Shown here: in pieces, positions 10,043-18,371 of the stretch | How the letters are laid out: every line of letters begins with the position of its first letter | Numbering within the stretch: the first letter of the stretch is position 1 | Origin: Acetobacteraceae bacterium ESL0709 | Lineage (GTDB): Bacteria; Pseudomonadota; Alphaproteobacteria; Acetobacterales; Acetobacteraceae | Assembly (NCBI GenBank): GCA_029433415.1 | Contig: JAQTIA010000002.1 | Span: 509,501 to 573,500 of the forward strand | Length of the DNA: 64,000 nucleotides | Direction: 5' to 3' | The notes under the pieces: generated by a model | The model's database searches: none | What the model was told of the DNA's origin: nothing | The model's input: the letters and a program-made list of their open reading frames with translations, nothing else | Program-made: the position numbers and the translations under genes

Positions 10043-10864
10043 ATGAGTGAAGAAAAACTCCCTCTCAAGCTTGTCGTCTCCGATATGGATGGCACGCTTC
10101 TCCCCCCAGGTAAAATTCTGACTCCTCGAACCCTTGACGCCATAAAACAGCTTCAGGCGGCTGATATCCCTTTATGTCTGGCCAGCGCACGACCTCCTGA
10201 GGGCATGATGCGCTATATTAATCAGCTTCATTTGACATCCTTATGCGCCGGTTTTAACGGCAGTGTCATTTTCAGGCCTCATGGGCAGATCTATCAGAAT
10301 ATAACACTTCCTCTTCCTCTGGTGCATGAACTGGTAAGCGTCCTGTCTTCTTATCCCGTTGAGGTCTGGTTACAGGATTATAAAACGTGGCTGGTTGAGG
10401 ATAAGACGACCGCTCTGGTGCTTTATGAACAGTCTGTGACAGATGTGCTTCCCGTTCAGGTAAAGAGTCTGACTGAGAGCGTCATCCCGGTAAGTCGCGT
10501 AGTGGCTACAGGGACCGATCCTGATCTCATGGCGGAGTTGGAAAAAACGCTGGGGGATCGTTATCACGGACAAGCGGCCGTTATCCGTTCCAATCCTCGT
10601 ATGCTTGATATTACAGCGCCAGCAGCGACGAAAGGTCAGGCATTGCGGAAGCTTGCTGAACTTTACCATATCAGTCCTGCGCAGATTGCGGCATTGGGCG
10701 ATGCACAGAATGATATCTCCCTTCTTAAGGCAGCGGGGCTGGGTATTGCTATGGGACAGGCGCCGCAAATTGTGAAGGATGCTGCTGATTTTGTAACGGC
10801 AAGTAACGTAGAAGATGGATGGGCGGACGCTATTGAGCAGTTCGTGTTGCCCCGCTCTGGCTGA
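10043..10864 (+). CDS. HAD-superfamily (Cof-type) sugar phosphatase
   Basis: A 273-residue Cof/IIB-type HAD phosphatase. Motif I is VVSDMDGTLL (nucleophile Asp, DxDGT), motif II the Ser of CLASARPP, motif III a Lys in the cap-core return (ATKGQALRK), motif IV GDAQNDISLLKAAG. These enzymes hydrolyse small phosphorylated metabolites in the cytosol. Its place between gnd and pgl suggests a sugar-phosphate or phosphosugar-acid substrate, perhaps for clearing an overflow intermediate, but the substrate cannot be read from sequence. Preceded by an AGAGGA site. Confidence 0.88.
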   Translation: MSEEKLPLKLVVSDMDGTLLPPGKILTPRTLDAIKQLQAADIPLCLASARPPEGMMRYINQLHLTSLCAGFNGSVIFRPHGQIYQNITLPLPLVHELVSVLSSYPVEVWLQDYKTWLVEDKTTALVLYEQSVTDVLPVQVKSLTESVIPVSRVVATGTDPDLMAELEKTLGDRYHGQAAVIRSNPRMLDITAPAATKGQALRKLAELYHISPAQIAALGDAQNDISLLKAAGLGIAMGQAPQIVKDAADFVTASNVEDGWADAIEQFVLPRSG

Positions 10865-10917
10865 ACTATTTCGTCCAAACGCTGGCGTAGATCATTAAAA
10901 AGAAGGAAAAGAAGATC

Positions 10918-11655
10918 GTGACGACTGATATGCAACATGCATCAAGTCATGTTTTTGATAATGCCGGAATGGTTGCTGTCATAATGGCCGATTGGTTCAT
11001 CAGAGTTGTCAGGGACTGCAAGGAACCTAAGGTGCGCATTGCTCTTTCGGGTGGCTCTACGCCCAGGCAGCTTTTTGAGATTCTTGCCCAGCCGAGTGCG
11101 GCGAAGGAAATTGACTGGTCGCGGGTTGAGATTTTTTATGGCGATGAACGCCATGTTCCCTACGACAACCCCGACAGCAATCACAAAATGGCTATGGAAA
11201 CGCTGCTTTCCAAAGTACCGCTGCCGCCTGCACAGATTCATCCTATCCCCGTGTCAGGAAAGGTTGAAGATGACGCAGCTTCCTATCAAGAAACCTTGCA
11301 AAAGGCCTATGGCAGTGACGTGCTCCTGCCGGGGAAGCCCCTTTTTGAACTAGTCATGCTGGGATTGGGGGCAGATGGTCATACGGCCTCGCTTTTTCCC
11401 GGACAGGATGTCTTGAATGACCAGAAGGACTGGGTCGGTGTCGCACGACCGGATACTGTGCCTCACGAGCGTATAACCCTGACTTATCCGGCTATTGCTT
11501 CCAGCCGCCTGATCGTATTTCTTGTTACCGGAGACAGTAAGGTGTGGATGCTCAGAAGATTAATGGCGGGAGATGAGACCATTCCATCAGGCCGCATCAC
11601 TTCAGAGGGAGATATTGTTATCCTGGCTGATCGTGATGCCGCTGGAGAGAGCTAG
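10918..11655 (+). CDS. pgl: 6-phosphogluconolactonase
   Basis: A 245-residue SugB/Pgl-type lactonase that hydrolyses 6-phosphogluconolactone to 6-phosphogluconate. Marks: IALSGGSTPRQLFEIL, FYGDERHVPYDNPDSNHKM, and LGLGADGHTASLFPG. GTG at 10918 is taken as start (an ATG 12 bases on is possible) with an AGAAGGAAAAG purine stretch upstream. The rpiA ATG directly follows its TAG stop with no gap. Its presence implies an active glucose-6-phosphate dehydrogenase elsewhere, because none is coded here. Confidence 0.93.
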   Translation: MTTDMQHASSHVFDNAGMVAVIMADWFIRVVRDCKEPKVRIALSGGSTPRQLFEILAQPSAAKEIDWSRVEIFYGDERHVPYDNPDSNHKMAMETLLSKVPLPPAQIHPIPVSGKVEDDAASYQETLQKAYGSDVLLPGKPLFELVMLGLGADGHTASLFPGQDVLNDQKDWVGVARPDTVPHERITLTYPAIASSRLIVFLVTGDSKVWMLRRLMAGDETIPSGRITSEGDIVILADRDAAGES

Positions 11656-12342
11656 ATGAATATTGATGAATGCAAGGAAATAGCCGCAAGGAAAGCGGCT
11701 TCTTTTGTTGAGCCGGGGATGGTTGTCGGGCTGGGGACAGGCTCGACAGCCTCTTTCTTCGTACGCTGCCTCGCTGAGCGTGTGGCTCAGGGGCTTGAGA
11801 TTACAGGGATTCCCACGTCTGAAGCGACAAGAGAGCTGGCCGCAGGGCTGGGTATCAAGCTTGGCTCTCTGGATGATTATCCTGAGCTTGATATTGCCAT
11901 CGATGGGGCTGATGAGGTGGAAAAAGGAACGCTCAATCTCATCAAGGGCTTGGGAGGCGCCTTGCTACGAGAGAAATTTATTGCGCAGGCAGCGAAGCGT
12001 TTTGTTGTTATTGTGGATGCGACCAAGCCGGTTACATCTCTTGGAGAACGCGTGCCTGTTCCTGTCGAAGTGGTGCGGTTCGGCGTTAAAAGTACGCTCG
12101 CGCGCTTAATCAAGGCAGGAGCGAAAACTGTCAGGGCGCGCAGGACACTGCAGGGTGATTCTTTTATTACAGATAATGGTAATTACGTTCTTGATTGCAG
12201 TTTCGGGCTGATTGAGGATGCTGCTGCATTGGCTGAACGGCTTGATTCCATAGTGGGCGTCGTGGAGCATGGTTTGTTTGTGGGCATGACGCAGGATGTT
12301 ATCATCGCACGGGAGGATGAGATTGAACAATGGTCGGTATAG
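11656..12342 (+). CDS. rpiA: Ribose-5-phosphate isomerase A
   Basis: A 228-residue RpiA interconverting ribose 5-phosphate and ribulose 5-phosphate. Marks: VVGLGTGSTASFFVRCL (phosphate loop), DIAIDGADEVE (catalytic Asp pair), LIKGLGGALLREK, and FITDNGNYVLD near the C-terminus. It starts immediately after the pgl stop and overlaps gntK by 13 bases, so pgl-rpiA-gntK is one translationally coupled unit. Confidence 0.95.
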   Translation: MNIDECKEIAARKAASFVEPGMVVGLGTGSTASFFVRCLAERVAQGLEITGIPTSEATRELAAGLGIKLGSLDDYPELDIAIDGADEVEKGTLNLIKGLGGALLREKFIAQAAKRFVVIVDATKPVTSLGERVPVPVEVVRFGVKSTLARLIKAGAKTVRARRTLQGDSFITDNGNYVLDCSFGLIEDAAALAERLDSIVGVVEHGLFVGMTQDVIIAREDEIEQWSV

Positions 12343-12899
12343 TGAAAGAGAAAAAATCCGGATCCGCTGAAGAAATTGTTGAGCCTCGTTATTTGGTTGT
12401 GATGGGTGTTTCAGGTACAGGCAAGACGACCTTGGCTCAGGGGCTGGCCAAAAGGCTTGGCTGGCCGTTTCAGGAAGGTGACGCGTTGCATCCGGAAGCT
12501 AATGTGGCCAAAATGGCGGCGGGACATCCCTTGAATGATGAGGATCGTGCTCCCTGGCTTCGACTTTGCCATGAATGGCTCCAGAAACAGGTGCAGTGCG
12601 GCAAAGGAGCGATTCTGACCTGTTCAGCCTTGAAGCGTCATTACAGGGCGCTGCTTTCTGAAGGTCTGCCGGTCGAGTTTCTCTATCTTTGCCCAGATGA
12701 GAAAGTGGTGGAGGATCGCCTGTTGCACAGGGTCGGGCACTATATGCCCCCTTCATTACTGCCAAGCCAGTATGCGACTCTGGAGGAACCAGGGGACGAT
12801 GAACCAGTCATCCGTATTTCCAGCTTGCAGGGACCGGAAATCCTCCTGGAAAACGTGGTTGAGAGTCTGAGGAACGTCCGGCATCCTGCTGTGGTGTAG
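12330..12899 (+). CDS. gntK: Gluconokinase
   Basis: A 189-residue GntK-type kinase phosphorylating gluconate with ATP to 6-phosphogluconate. P-loop GVSGTGKTT at residues 26-34, substrate motif EGDALHPEANVAKMAAGHPLNDEDRAPWL (residues 47-75, quoted in part here by its key ED and DEDR groups), and CSALKRHYR. A 20-residue N-terminal extension precedes the first strand. Acetic acid bacteria oxidise glucose to gluconate in the periplasm, so GntK next to gnd gives a direct gluconate entry to the pentose cycle without glucose-6-phosphate dehydrogenase. Confidence 0.94.
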   Translation: MVGIVKEKKSGSAEEIVEPRYLVVMGVSGTGKTTLAQGLAKRLGWPFQEGDALHPEANVAKMAAGHPLNDEDRAPWLRLCHEWLQKQVQCGKGAILTCSALKRHYRALLSEGLPVEFLYLCPDEKVVEDRLLHRVGHYMPPSLLPSQYATLEEPGDDEPVIRISSLQGPEILLENVVESLRNVRHPAVV

Positions 12900-12962
12900 G
12901 ATTATTGCCAGAGGCTTTTTCCCTTGCTTCTCTTTTGAAAAGTTGCCTTTCCTGACAGGATT

Positions 12963-12991
12963 GGAGCTGCATTATTATTCTGTGCAGCTCC
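12963..12991. terminator. Hairpin between convergent gntK and ppsR
   Basis: GGAGCTGCA (12963-12971) and TGCAGCTCC (12983-12991) form a perfect 9-bp stem with an 11-nt loop between two convergent genes. No T-run follows on either strand, so it is only a possible bidirectional or Rho-assisted terminator. Confidence 0.35.
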
Positions 12992-13028
12992 CTGAAAATG
13001 GCTCTGTCCAATTGTCTGCGGTGTATTT

Positions 13029-13850
13029 CTAATGCGGTATCAGCTCAAGGATTGAGGCGGATGTTTCCTCAATGGAACGACGCGTCACATCAATAATGGG
13101 CCAACCATGGGTGCGGCAGAGGCGTCTGGCCCAGGCAAGCTCTTCTGTAACTTTTTCATGATCGACGTAGGAATTTTGTGCCGTACGATCAGTATGATGC
13201 CCATCAGGGATGATCTGTGAGAGACGGGTTTTGCGGATATCAATAAGAGTTTGTGGATCTATGGTCAGGCCGATAACAGGGCATTTCACCTCAAAGAGGG
13301 AAGCAGGGGGTTCAATACCCATAATCAGAGGCACATTGGCGGCCAGTATCCCTTTATTGGCGAGGTAAAAACAGGTCGGTGTCTTGGAAACGCGCGATAC
13401 GCCAACGAGAATGACATCCGCTTCATTGAGGTTTTGCGCTTCCTGCCCGTCATCATGGGCAAGGACGTAATGCATGGCCCTGATACGGCGGTTATAGCTT
13501 TCATCCATGATATATTGCCCGCCGGGGCGGCCATTGGGTGTCTCTCCGGTTTCTTCGGCCAGAAAGTCCATGGCGCTATGCAGTACGTCGAGGAGTTTGA
13601 CGTCAATCCTGTCGCACCCTGTTTTCAGTTCAGCCTGTAATTTGGGGTCAGTGAAAGAAGACATGACCAGACCGGGGTGCTGGGCAATCTGTTCAAGGAC
13701 ATGGCGTAATTGCAGGGATGTCCGGACCAGATTCCATTGGCGTAGATGGACATTCAGTGTCGGAAACTGGGCCATGCAGGCGCGCGCCACAGAGTCCAGG
13801 GTCTGTCCTGTTGCGTCTGAAATCAGATGAAGTGTCAGTTCCTTGCTCAT
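13029..13850 (-). CDS. ppsR: PPDK regulatory protein (bifunctional kinase / phosphorylase, DUF299)
   Basis: A 273-residue PpsR/PDRP-family protein. These use ADP to phosphorylate a threonine in pyruvate phosphate dikinase (or PEP synthase) and reverse it with phosphate, switching the enzyme off and on. The conserved loop GVSRVSKTP is at residues 150-158, the N-terminal LISDATGQTLDSVARA fits the family, and the DESYNRRIRAMHYVLAHDDG block is present. Its target gene ppdK lies immediately upstream on the same strand, which supports PPDK as substrate. The terminator in between suggests its expression is attenuated or separate. Confidence 0.93.
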   Translation of the reverse strand: MSKELTLHLISDATGQTLDSVARACMAQFPTLNVHLRQWNLVRTSLQLRHVLEQIAQHPGLVMSSFTDPKLQAELKTGCDRIDVKLLDVLHSAMDFLAEETGETPNGRPGGQYIMDESYNRRIRAMHYVLAHDDGQEAQNLNEADVILVGVSRVSKTPTCFYLANKGILAANVPLIMGIEPPASLFEVKCPVIGLTIDPQTLIDIRKTRLSQIIPDGHHTDRTAQNSYVDHEKVTEELAWARRLCRTHGWPIIDVTRRSIEETSASILELIPH

Positions 13851-13878
13851 AAAATGTCTCCATAAAATTGCTCAATGA

Positions 13879-13908
13879 AAAAGGCCGCTTTACGAAAAGC
13901 GGCCTTTT
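13879..13908 (-). terminator. Strong intrinsic terminator after ppdK
   Basis: A perfect 13-bp stem (AAAAGGCCGCTTT at 13879-13891 with AAAGCGGCCTTTT at 13896-13908) and an ACGA loop. Read on the minus strand it ends in a T-run, as expected for a terminator 31 bp after the ppdK stop and 28 bp before the ppsR start. Confidence 0.85.
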
Positions 13909-13938
13909 CTGGAACGTGCCGGGCGAGTTCCTGTCTTG

Positions 13939-16617
13939 TTACTTTTTGCGGCGTGTTGCCAGAGCCGCTTGTGCTGCTGCCAGACGGGCTACAGGCACGC
14001 GGAAGGGCGAGCAGGAAACGTAATCCAACCCGACATTTTCGAAGAAGGCGATGGAACGAGGATCCCCACCATGCTCGCCACAGACACCAAGTTTGATCTT
14101 CGGTTTTGTGGCACGGCCTTTTTCGACCGCCATGCGTACCAGTGCACCGACACCTTCCTGGTCAATGGAGATGAAAGGATCGTTCGGTAGAAGCCCTTTT
14201 TCCACATAGGAGGGAAGGAAGGAACCGGCATCGTCACGCGAGACGCCCAATGTTGTCTGGGTCAGGTCATTGGTGCCGAACGAGAAGAAATCGGCGCTTT
14301 CAGCGATCTTGTCAGCCATAATAGCGGCACGTGGCAGCTCAATCATGGTGCCGATGGAGTAGGGAAGATCAGCTCCCTGTTCTTTCAGAACGGTAGAGAC
14401 GACCTTTTCACAAACCTTGCGAAGCAGGTCAAGCTCAGCCTTTGTGCCAATTAGCGGGATCATGATTTCAGGCGTGACTGAACGGCCAGTTTCCTTGGCG
14501 ACGATCAGGGCCGCTTCAATCAGGGCGCGAACCTGCATCTCGTAAATTTCCGGATAGCTGATTCCCAGACGGCAGCCGCGATGTCCCAGCATGGGGTTGG
14601 CTTCAGAAAGGGCGGTCCGGCGTTCGCGCAGTGTTTCGACATTCTGTCCGAGAGCATGTGCCACTTCCTGAAGTTCATGTTCGCCATGGGGCAAGAATTC
14701 ATGAAGCGGCGGATCAAGCAGGCGCACAGTGACAGGTAGACCTGCCATGGTGCGGAAAAGTGACGCAAAATCACCGCGCTGGAAAGGCAGCAGGGCATTA
14801 ATGGCTTTCGCCCGGGCTCCTGGTTCGTTCGCCATGATCATCTGACGTACATGACCGATGCGTTCCGGGCCAAAGAACATATGTTCTGTACGACATAGAC
14901 CGATACCTTCGGCACCGAAACGCAGGGCCGTTTCGGCATCTTCGAGGGTTTCAGCATTGGCGCGGACACCGAGGCGACGGACCGAGTCAGCCCATTCCAT
15001 CAATGTCGTGAAATCTCCAGAGAGGGAGGGTGGAACTGTAGGAACACGTCCGAGGAAGACTTCGCCTGTGCTGCCATCAAGCGTAATCCAGTCACCTGCC
15101 TTGAGGGTATGGCCATTTACGCTGAGGGTTTGGGTCTTGTAATTGACAGCAATCGTGCCAGCGCCAGCCACGCAGACGCGCCCCATGCCACGTGCCACGA
15201 CCGCAGCGTGAGATGTCATGCCCCCGCGTGTGGTCAGGACGCCGCGTGCAGCGTGCATGCCATGGACGTCTTCAGGTGAGGTCTCGATACGAACGAGAAT
15301 GACATCTTCACCATTGGCGGCACGGTCTTCGACATCTTCGGCGCTGAAGGCAATGATGCCTGTGGCGGCACCAGGCGAAGCGGGAAGACCTTTTGTCATC
15401 AGCACGCGTTCTGCCTTGGGATCAAGGATAGGATGAAGAAGCTGGTCAAGCGAAGAGGGAGAAAGCTGGTTAATGGCTTCTTCCTTAGTGATCAGTCCTT
15501 CCTTGGCCATATCAATGGCAATGCGCAGTGATGCGGCCGCTGTACGTTTGCCATTACGTGTCTGGAGGAGATAGAGCTTGTTGCTCTGGACCGTGAACTC
15601 AATATCCTGCATGTCCCGATAGTGACGTTCCAGCAGTTCACGGACCTTCAGCAGCTCTTTATAGGCGTTGGGAAGAGCTTTCTCCATGGAGATCTGCCCT
15701 TCGCTCGCTTTGGCTTCTGCCATGGGCTGGGGCGTGCGGATACCGGCAACTACGTCTTCGCCCTGAGCGTTGATGAGATATTCGCCATAAAAGACGTTTT
15801 CCCCTGTGGAAGGATCACGCGTGAAGCATACGCCTGTCGCACAGTCATTGCCCATATTGCCAAAGACCATGGACTGTACGTTCACTGCCGTACCCCAGCT
15901 TGCTGGAATATCATGCAGGCGGCGATAGGTGTTGGCGCGCGGATTCATCCATGAATCGAACACGGCGCTGATAGCTCCCCAAAGCTGTTCTTTGGGATCG
16001 GCTGGGAAAGGTGCACCTGTTTCACTCTGGACAAGGGCTTTGTAATCCTGAATCAGGAGTTTCCAGTCTTCAGCACTCAGCTCTGTGTCATCTTTTTTAT
16101 GGAGAGTAAGTTTGGCGCGTTCCAGAATCTCCTCAAAATGATGGTGAGGGATACCCAGCACGACGGAACCATACATCTGGATAAAGCGGCGGTAGCTGTC
16201 CCATGCGAAACGGTCATCGCCTGATGACTTGGCGAGTCCTTCGACTGTCTGGTCATTCAGGCCGAGATTGAGAACGGTATCCATCATGCCCGGCATGGAA
16301 ACGCGTGCACCGGAGCGAACGGATACAAGCAGAGGGGCAGAGGCATCGCCAAAACGCAATCCCATGGCTTTTTCAATGCCAGCCATGGCCGCATCAAGCT
16401 GTCCTGCCAAGTCGGAAGGATAAGAGCGGCCATTATCGTAAAAAGCAGAACAGACTTCCGTCGTGATGGTAAAGCCAGGAGGAACAGGAAGGCCGATTCT
16501 GGCCATTTCGGCCAGATTGGCTCCTTTGCCTCCAAGGAGGTTGCGCATTTCAGCACTGCCTTCATTCTGGCCAGGGCCGAAGCTATAAATCCATTTGCTC
16601 ATCGCTCGTTCACTCAA
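13939..16617 (-). CDS. ppdK: Pyruvate, phosphate dikinase
   Basis: An 892-residue PPDK, interconverting pyruvate, ATP and phosphate with PEP, AMP and PPi. Domains in order: N-terminal ATP-grasp (LLGGKGANLAEM near 28-39), central phosphohistidine domain with catalytic His near residue 460 in TRGGMTSHAAVVARGMG, and C-terminal PEP/pyruvate barrel with GLCRTEHMFF, IELPRAA and GVCGEHGGDP. Length is normal for bacterial PPDK. In acetic acid bacteria it serves gluconeogenic PEP formation. The start at 16617 follows a weak site; a later ATG six residues in is equally possible. Confidence 0.97.
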   Translation of the reverse strand: MSERAMSKWIYSFGPGQNEGSAEMRNLLGGKGANLAEMARIGLPVPPGFTITTEVCSAFYDNGRSYPSDLAGQLDAAMAGIEKAMGLRFGDASAPLLVSVRSGARVSMPGMMDTVLNLGLNDQTVEGLAKSSGDDRFAWDSYRRFIQMYGSVVLGIPHHHFEEILERAKLTLHKKDDTELSAEDWKLLIQDYKALVQSETGAPFPADPKEQLWGAISAVFDSWMNPRANTYRRLHDIPASWGTAVNVQSMVFGNMGNDCATGVCFTRDPSTGENVFYGEYLINAQGEDVVAGIRTPQPMAEAKASEGQISMEKALPNAYKELLKVRELLERHYRDMQDIEFTVQSNKLYLLQTRNGKRTAAASLRIAIDMAKEGLITKEEAINQLSPSSLDQLLHPILDPKAERVLMTKGLPASPGAATGIIAFSAEDVEDRAANGEDVILVRIETSPEDVHGMHAARGVLTTRGGMTSHAAVVARGMGRVCVAGAGTIAVNYKTQTLSVNGHTLKAGDWITLDGSTGEVFLGRVPTVPPSLSGDFTTLMEWADSVRRLGVRANAETLEDAETALRFGAEGIGLCRTEHMFFGPERIGHVRQMIMANEPGARAKAINALLPFQRGDFASLFRTMAGLPVTVRLLDPPLHEFLPHGEHELQEVAHALGQNVETLRERRTALSEANPMLGHRGCRLGISYPEIYEMQVRALIEAALIVAKETGRSVTPEIMIPLIGTKAELDLLRKVCEKVVSTVLKEQGADLPYSIGTMIELPRAAIMADKIAESADFFSFGTNDLTQTTLGVSRDDAGSFLPSYVEKGLLPNDPFISIDQEGVGALVRMAVEKGRATKPKIKLGVCGEHGGDPRSIAFFENVGLDYVSCSPFRVPVARLAAAQAALATRRKK

Positions 16618-16690
16618 TCTTTTTTCGTCCGCATCGTTTTGGATGAAGACAGACGCACACTTTTCACAAGCACGGGAGAGACCAGAACGG

Positions 16691-16713
16691 ATACATCATG
16701 TGATATGATGCAT
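16691..16713. promoter_or_regulatory. Palindrome upstream of ppdK
   Basis: ATACATCAT-gtgat-ATGATGCAT is an 8-of-9 inverted repeat about 75-95 bp upstream of the ppdK start, at a distance that suits an operator for ppdK. Regulator unknown. The rest of 16618-16896 is AT-rich and shows no gene. Confidence 0.3.
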
Positions 16714-16896
16714 TGTCATGGGACACCTCTCCAACCTGCTACATAAGAGAGCATGACTTTTTCTTGCGGCGGCTGCAATGGTTTTCTAAAACTTTTTTTA
16801 ACATGAAAACAGGGAAGGCTCCAGAAAGACTGAAAAACGGGCCTTTTTTGCAAGTTGAAGATGATTATTAATATTTTTAAATATTTCTAAAGCGCT

Positions 16897-18366
16897 TCAG
16901 TCAAAAGTCGTCTGCCATGCTGGTCCGATGATAGCAACAGCCCGTCTCGTACCCTCCTTGCGGAGGATAATCATTTCCCGCTCTTCGAGATAATGAAGCT
17001 GCCGCCTGGCGCGGCTGAGAGAATGGGTGCCATAGAGTCGTGCCAGCTTTTCATCAGAGGGACAAGGGGCGCCAATACGTGCGGCCTGTGCCAGCAGCAG
17101 GTAAAAAGCTTGAAGGTCTTCGGGGAGATCCTCCGAACGTCTGAGAATATCCTGCCACTCTTCGGAAAGAGAGTCTGTATGAGAGATACCGGACCGTACT
17201 GAACCGAGCATGCGCCTGAAAGCGTTCATGTCCAGAATGGAGCGTGGATACCCATGAAGTCGTGCCCGCATCTGGAAATCCTGATAAAGCGTGGCCAAGC
17301 TGTTAAAATAGCTCTTTTCATCTCCCGTCGTCTCGCAGACCAGCTCCCAGATTTGGGAGGCGTCAATCTCCTGTGCCTGAAGGGAAATTGTTTCTTCAGA
17401 GTCTTCATGGGCTCGCCGGTCGGCATAGGCATCAAGTTGAGCAAGCAGGTCAGGCGCAGGGAGTGGAGGTTCACGCCGGGGGCGGGGCGCGAATTCGGGC
17501 TCATCCTGTAGAATAAGGTCTCTCAGTTCCTCCACGGGGACGACAGGTTTTTCCAGCGGCATGAGGAGAGGACCAGCGCCCCTGCTGGCGGTGGTCACAG
17601 GGCCTATGGTAATGCGCTTGGGACGGCGGGACAAGGCAGGTCCGAGCGCCATGAATTGCCCGCGTTCCAGATCCCTGAAGGCTTCGGCTGCCCTGCGTTC
17701 CATGCCCAGAAGATCGGCCGCACGGGCCATATCAATATCAAGGAAGGTTCTGCCCATAAGAAAGTTTGAGGCCTCGGCCGCAACGTTCTTGGCCAGTTTT
17801 GCCAGGCGCTGTGTTGCGATAATGCCGGCCAGTCCGCGTTTACGGCCACGGCACATAAGGTTGGTCATGGCTCCCAGCGAGAGACGGCGCGCTTCATCAG
17901 AGGTATCCCCACTGGCAGTAGGGGCAAAAAGCTGCGCTTCATCCACTACGACAAGAACAGGATACCAGTAGGCGCGAGGTGCCTCAAAGAGGCCGTTCAA
18001 GAAAGCGCCAACAGCTCGTAATTGCCCTTCTGCCTCCAGTGATTCGAGATTAAGAATGACCGAAGCACGGTGAATCCGCGCTCTCTCCCCTGCGGCTTGC
18101 AAGGCCGCCTCGCTCTGTGTTTCGACATTAATGGCCAGATGGTCGTAATGGTCTGCCAGAGTGATGAAGTCTCCCTCAGGATCAATGACGACCTGCTGCA
18201 CCAGTCGCGCCGTCTGTTCCAGAAGGCGCCTGAGCAGGTGGGATTTGCCGGAGCCGGAATTGCCCTGCACCAGGAGACGGGTTGCCAGGAGTTCTGGAAG
18301 GTCAAGAAAAGCGTCGGTGCCTGTCCGGTCATGGCCGAGGCTGATAGGAGCGGGAGAAGAAGTCAT
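16897..18366 (-). CDS. HerA-like (DUF87) ATPase
   Basis: A 489-residue P-loop ATPase of the HerA/FtsK superfamily. Walker A is QGNSGSGKSH at residues 34-43, Walker B VLVVVDEAQLFAP near 140-152, and the R-finger-like CRGRKRGLAGIIATQRLAKL segment follows. Residues about 370-489 look like a helical and winged-helix tail. HerA proteins are DNA pumps usually paired with the nuclease NurA or used in defence; no nuclease partner is present here. It is in an operon with the FAD protein upstream (5-bp gap). The exact role is unknown; chromosomal homologues of this size are common in Alphaproteobacteria. Confidence 0.82.
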   Translation of the reverse strand: MTSSPAPISLGHDRTGTDAFLDLPELLATRLLVQGNSGSGKSHLLRRLLEQTARLVQQVVIDPEGDFITLADHYDHLAINVETQSEAALQAAGERARIHRASVILNLESLEAEGQLRAVGAFLNGLFEAPRAYWYPVLVVVDEAQLFAPTASGDTSDEARRLSLGAMTNLMCRGRKRGLAGIIATQRLAKLAKNVAAEASNFLMGRTFLDIDMARAADLLGMERRAAEAFRDLERGQFMALGPALSRRPKRITIGPVTTASRGAGPLLMPLEKPVVPVEELRDLILQDEPEFAPRPRREPPLPAPDLLAQLDAYADRRAHEDSEETISLQAQEIDASQIWELVCETTGDEKSYFNSLATLYQDFQMRARLHGYPRSILDMNAFRRMLGSVRSGISHTDSLSEEWQDILRRSEDLPEDLQAFYLLLAQAARIGAPCPSDEKLARLYGTHSLSRARRQLHYLEEREMIILRKEGTRRAVAIIGPAWQTTFD

Positions 18367-18371
18367 GGGAG

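Noticed and set aside
17561-17971. Open 136-residue frame opposite the HerA-like gene
   Set aside because: Ser/Arg/Ala-rich antisense translation across the Walker B region of a well supported gene.
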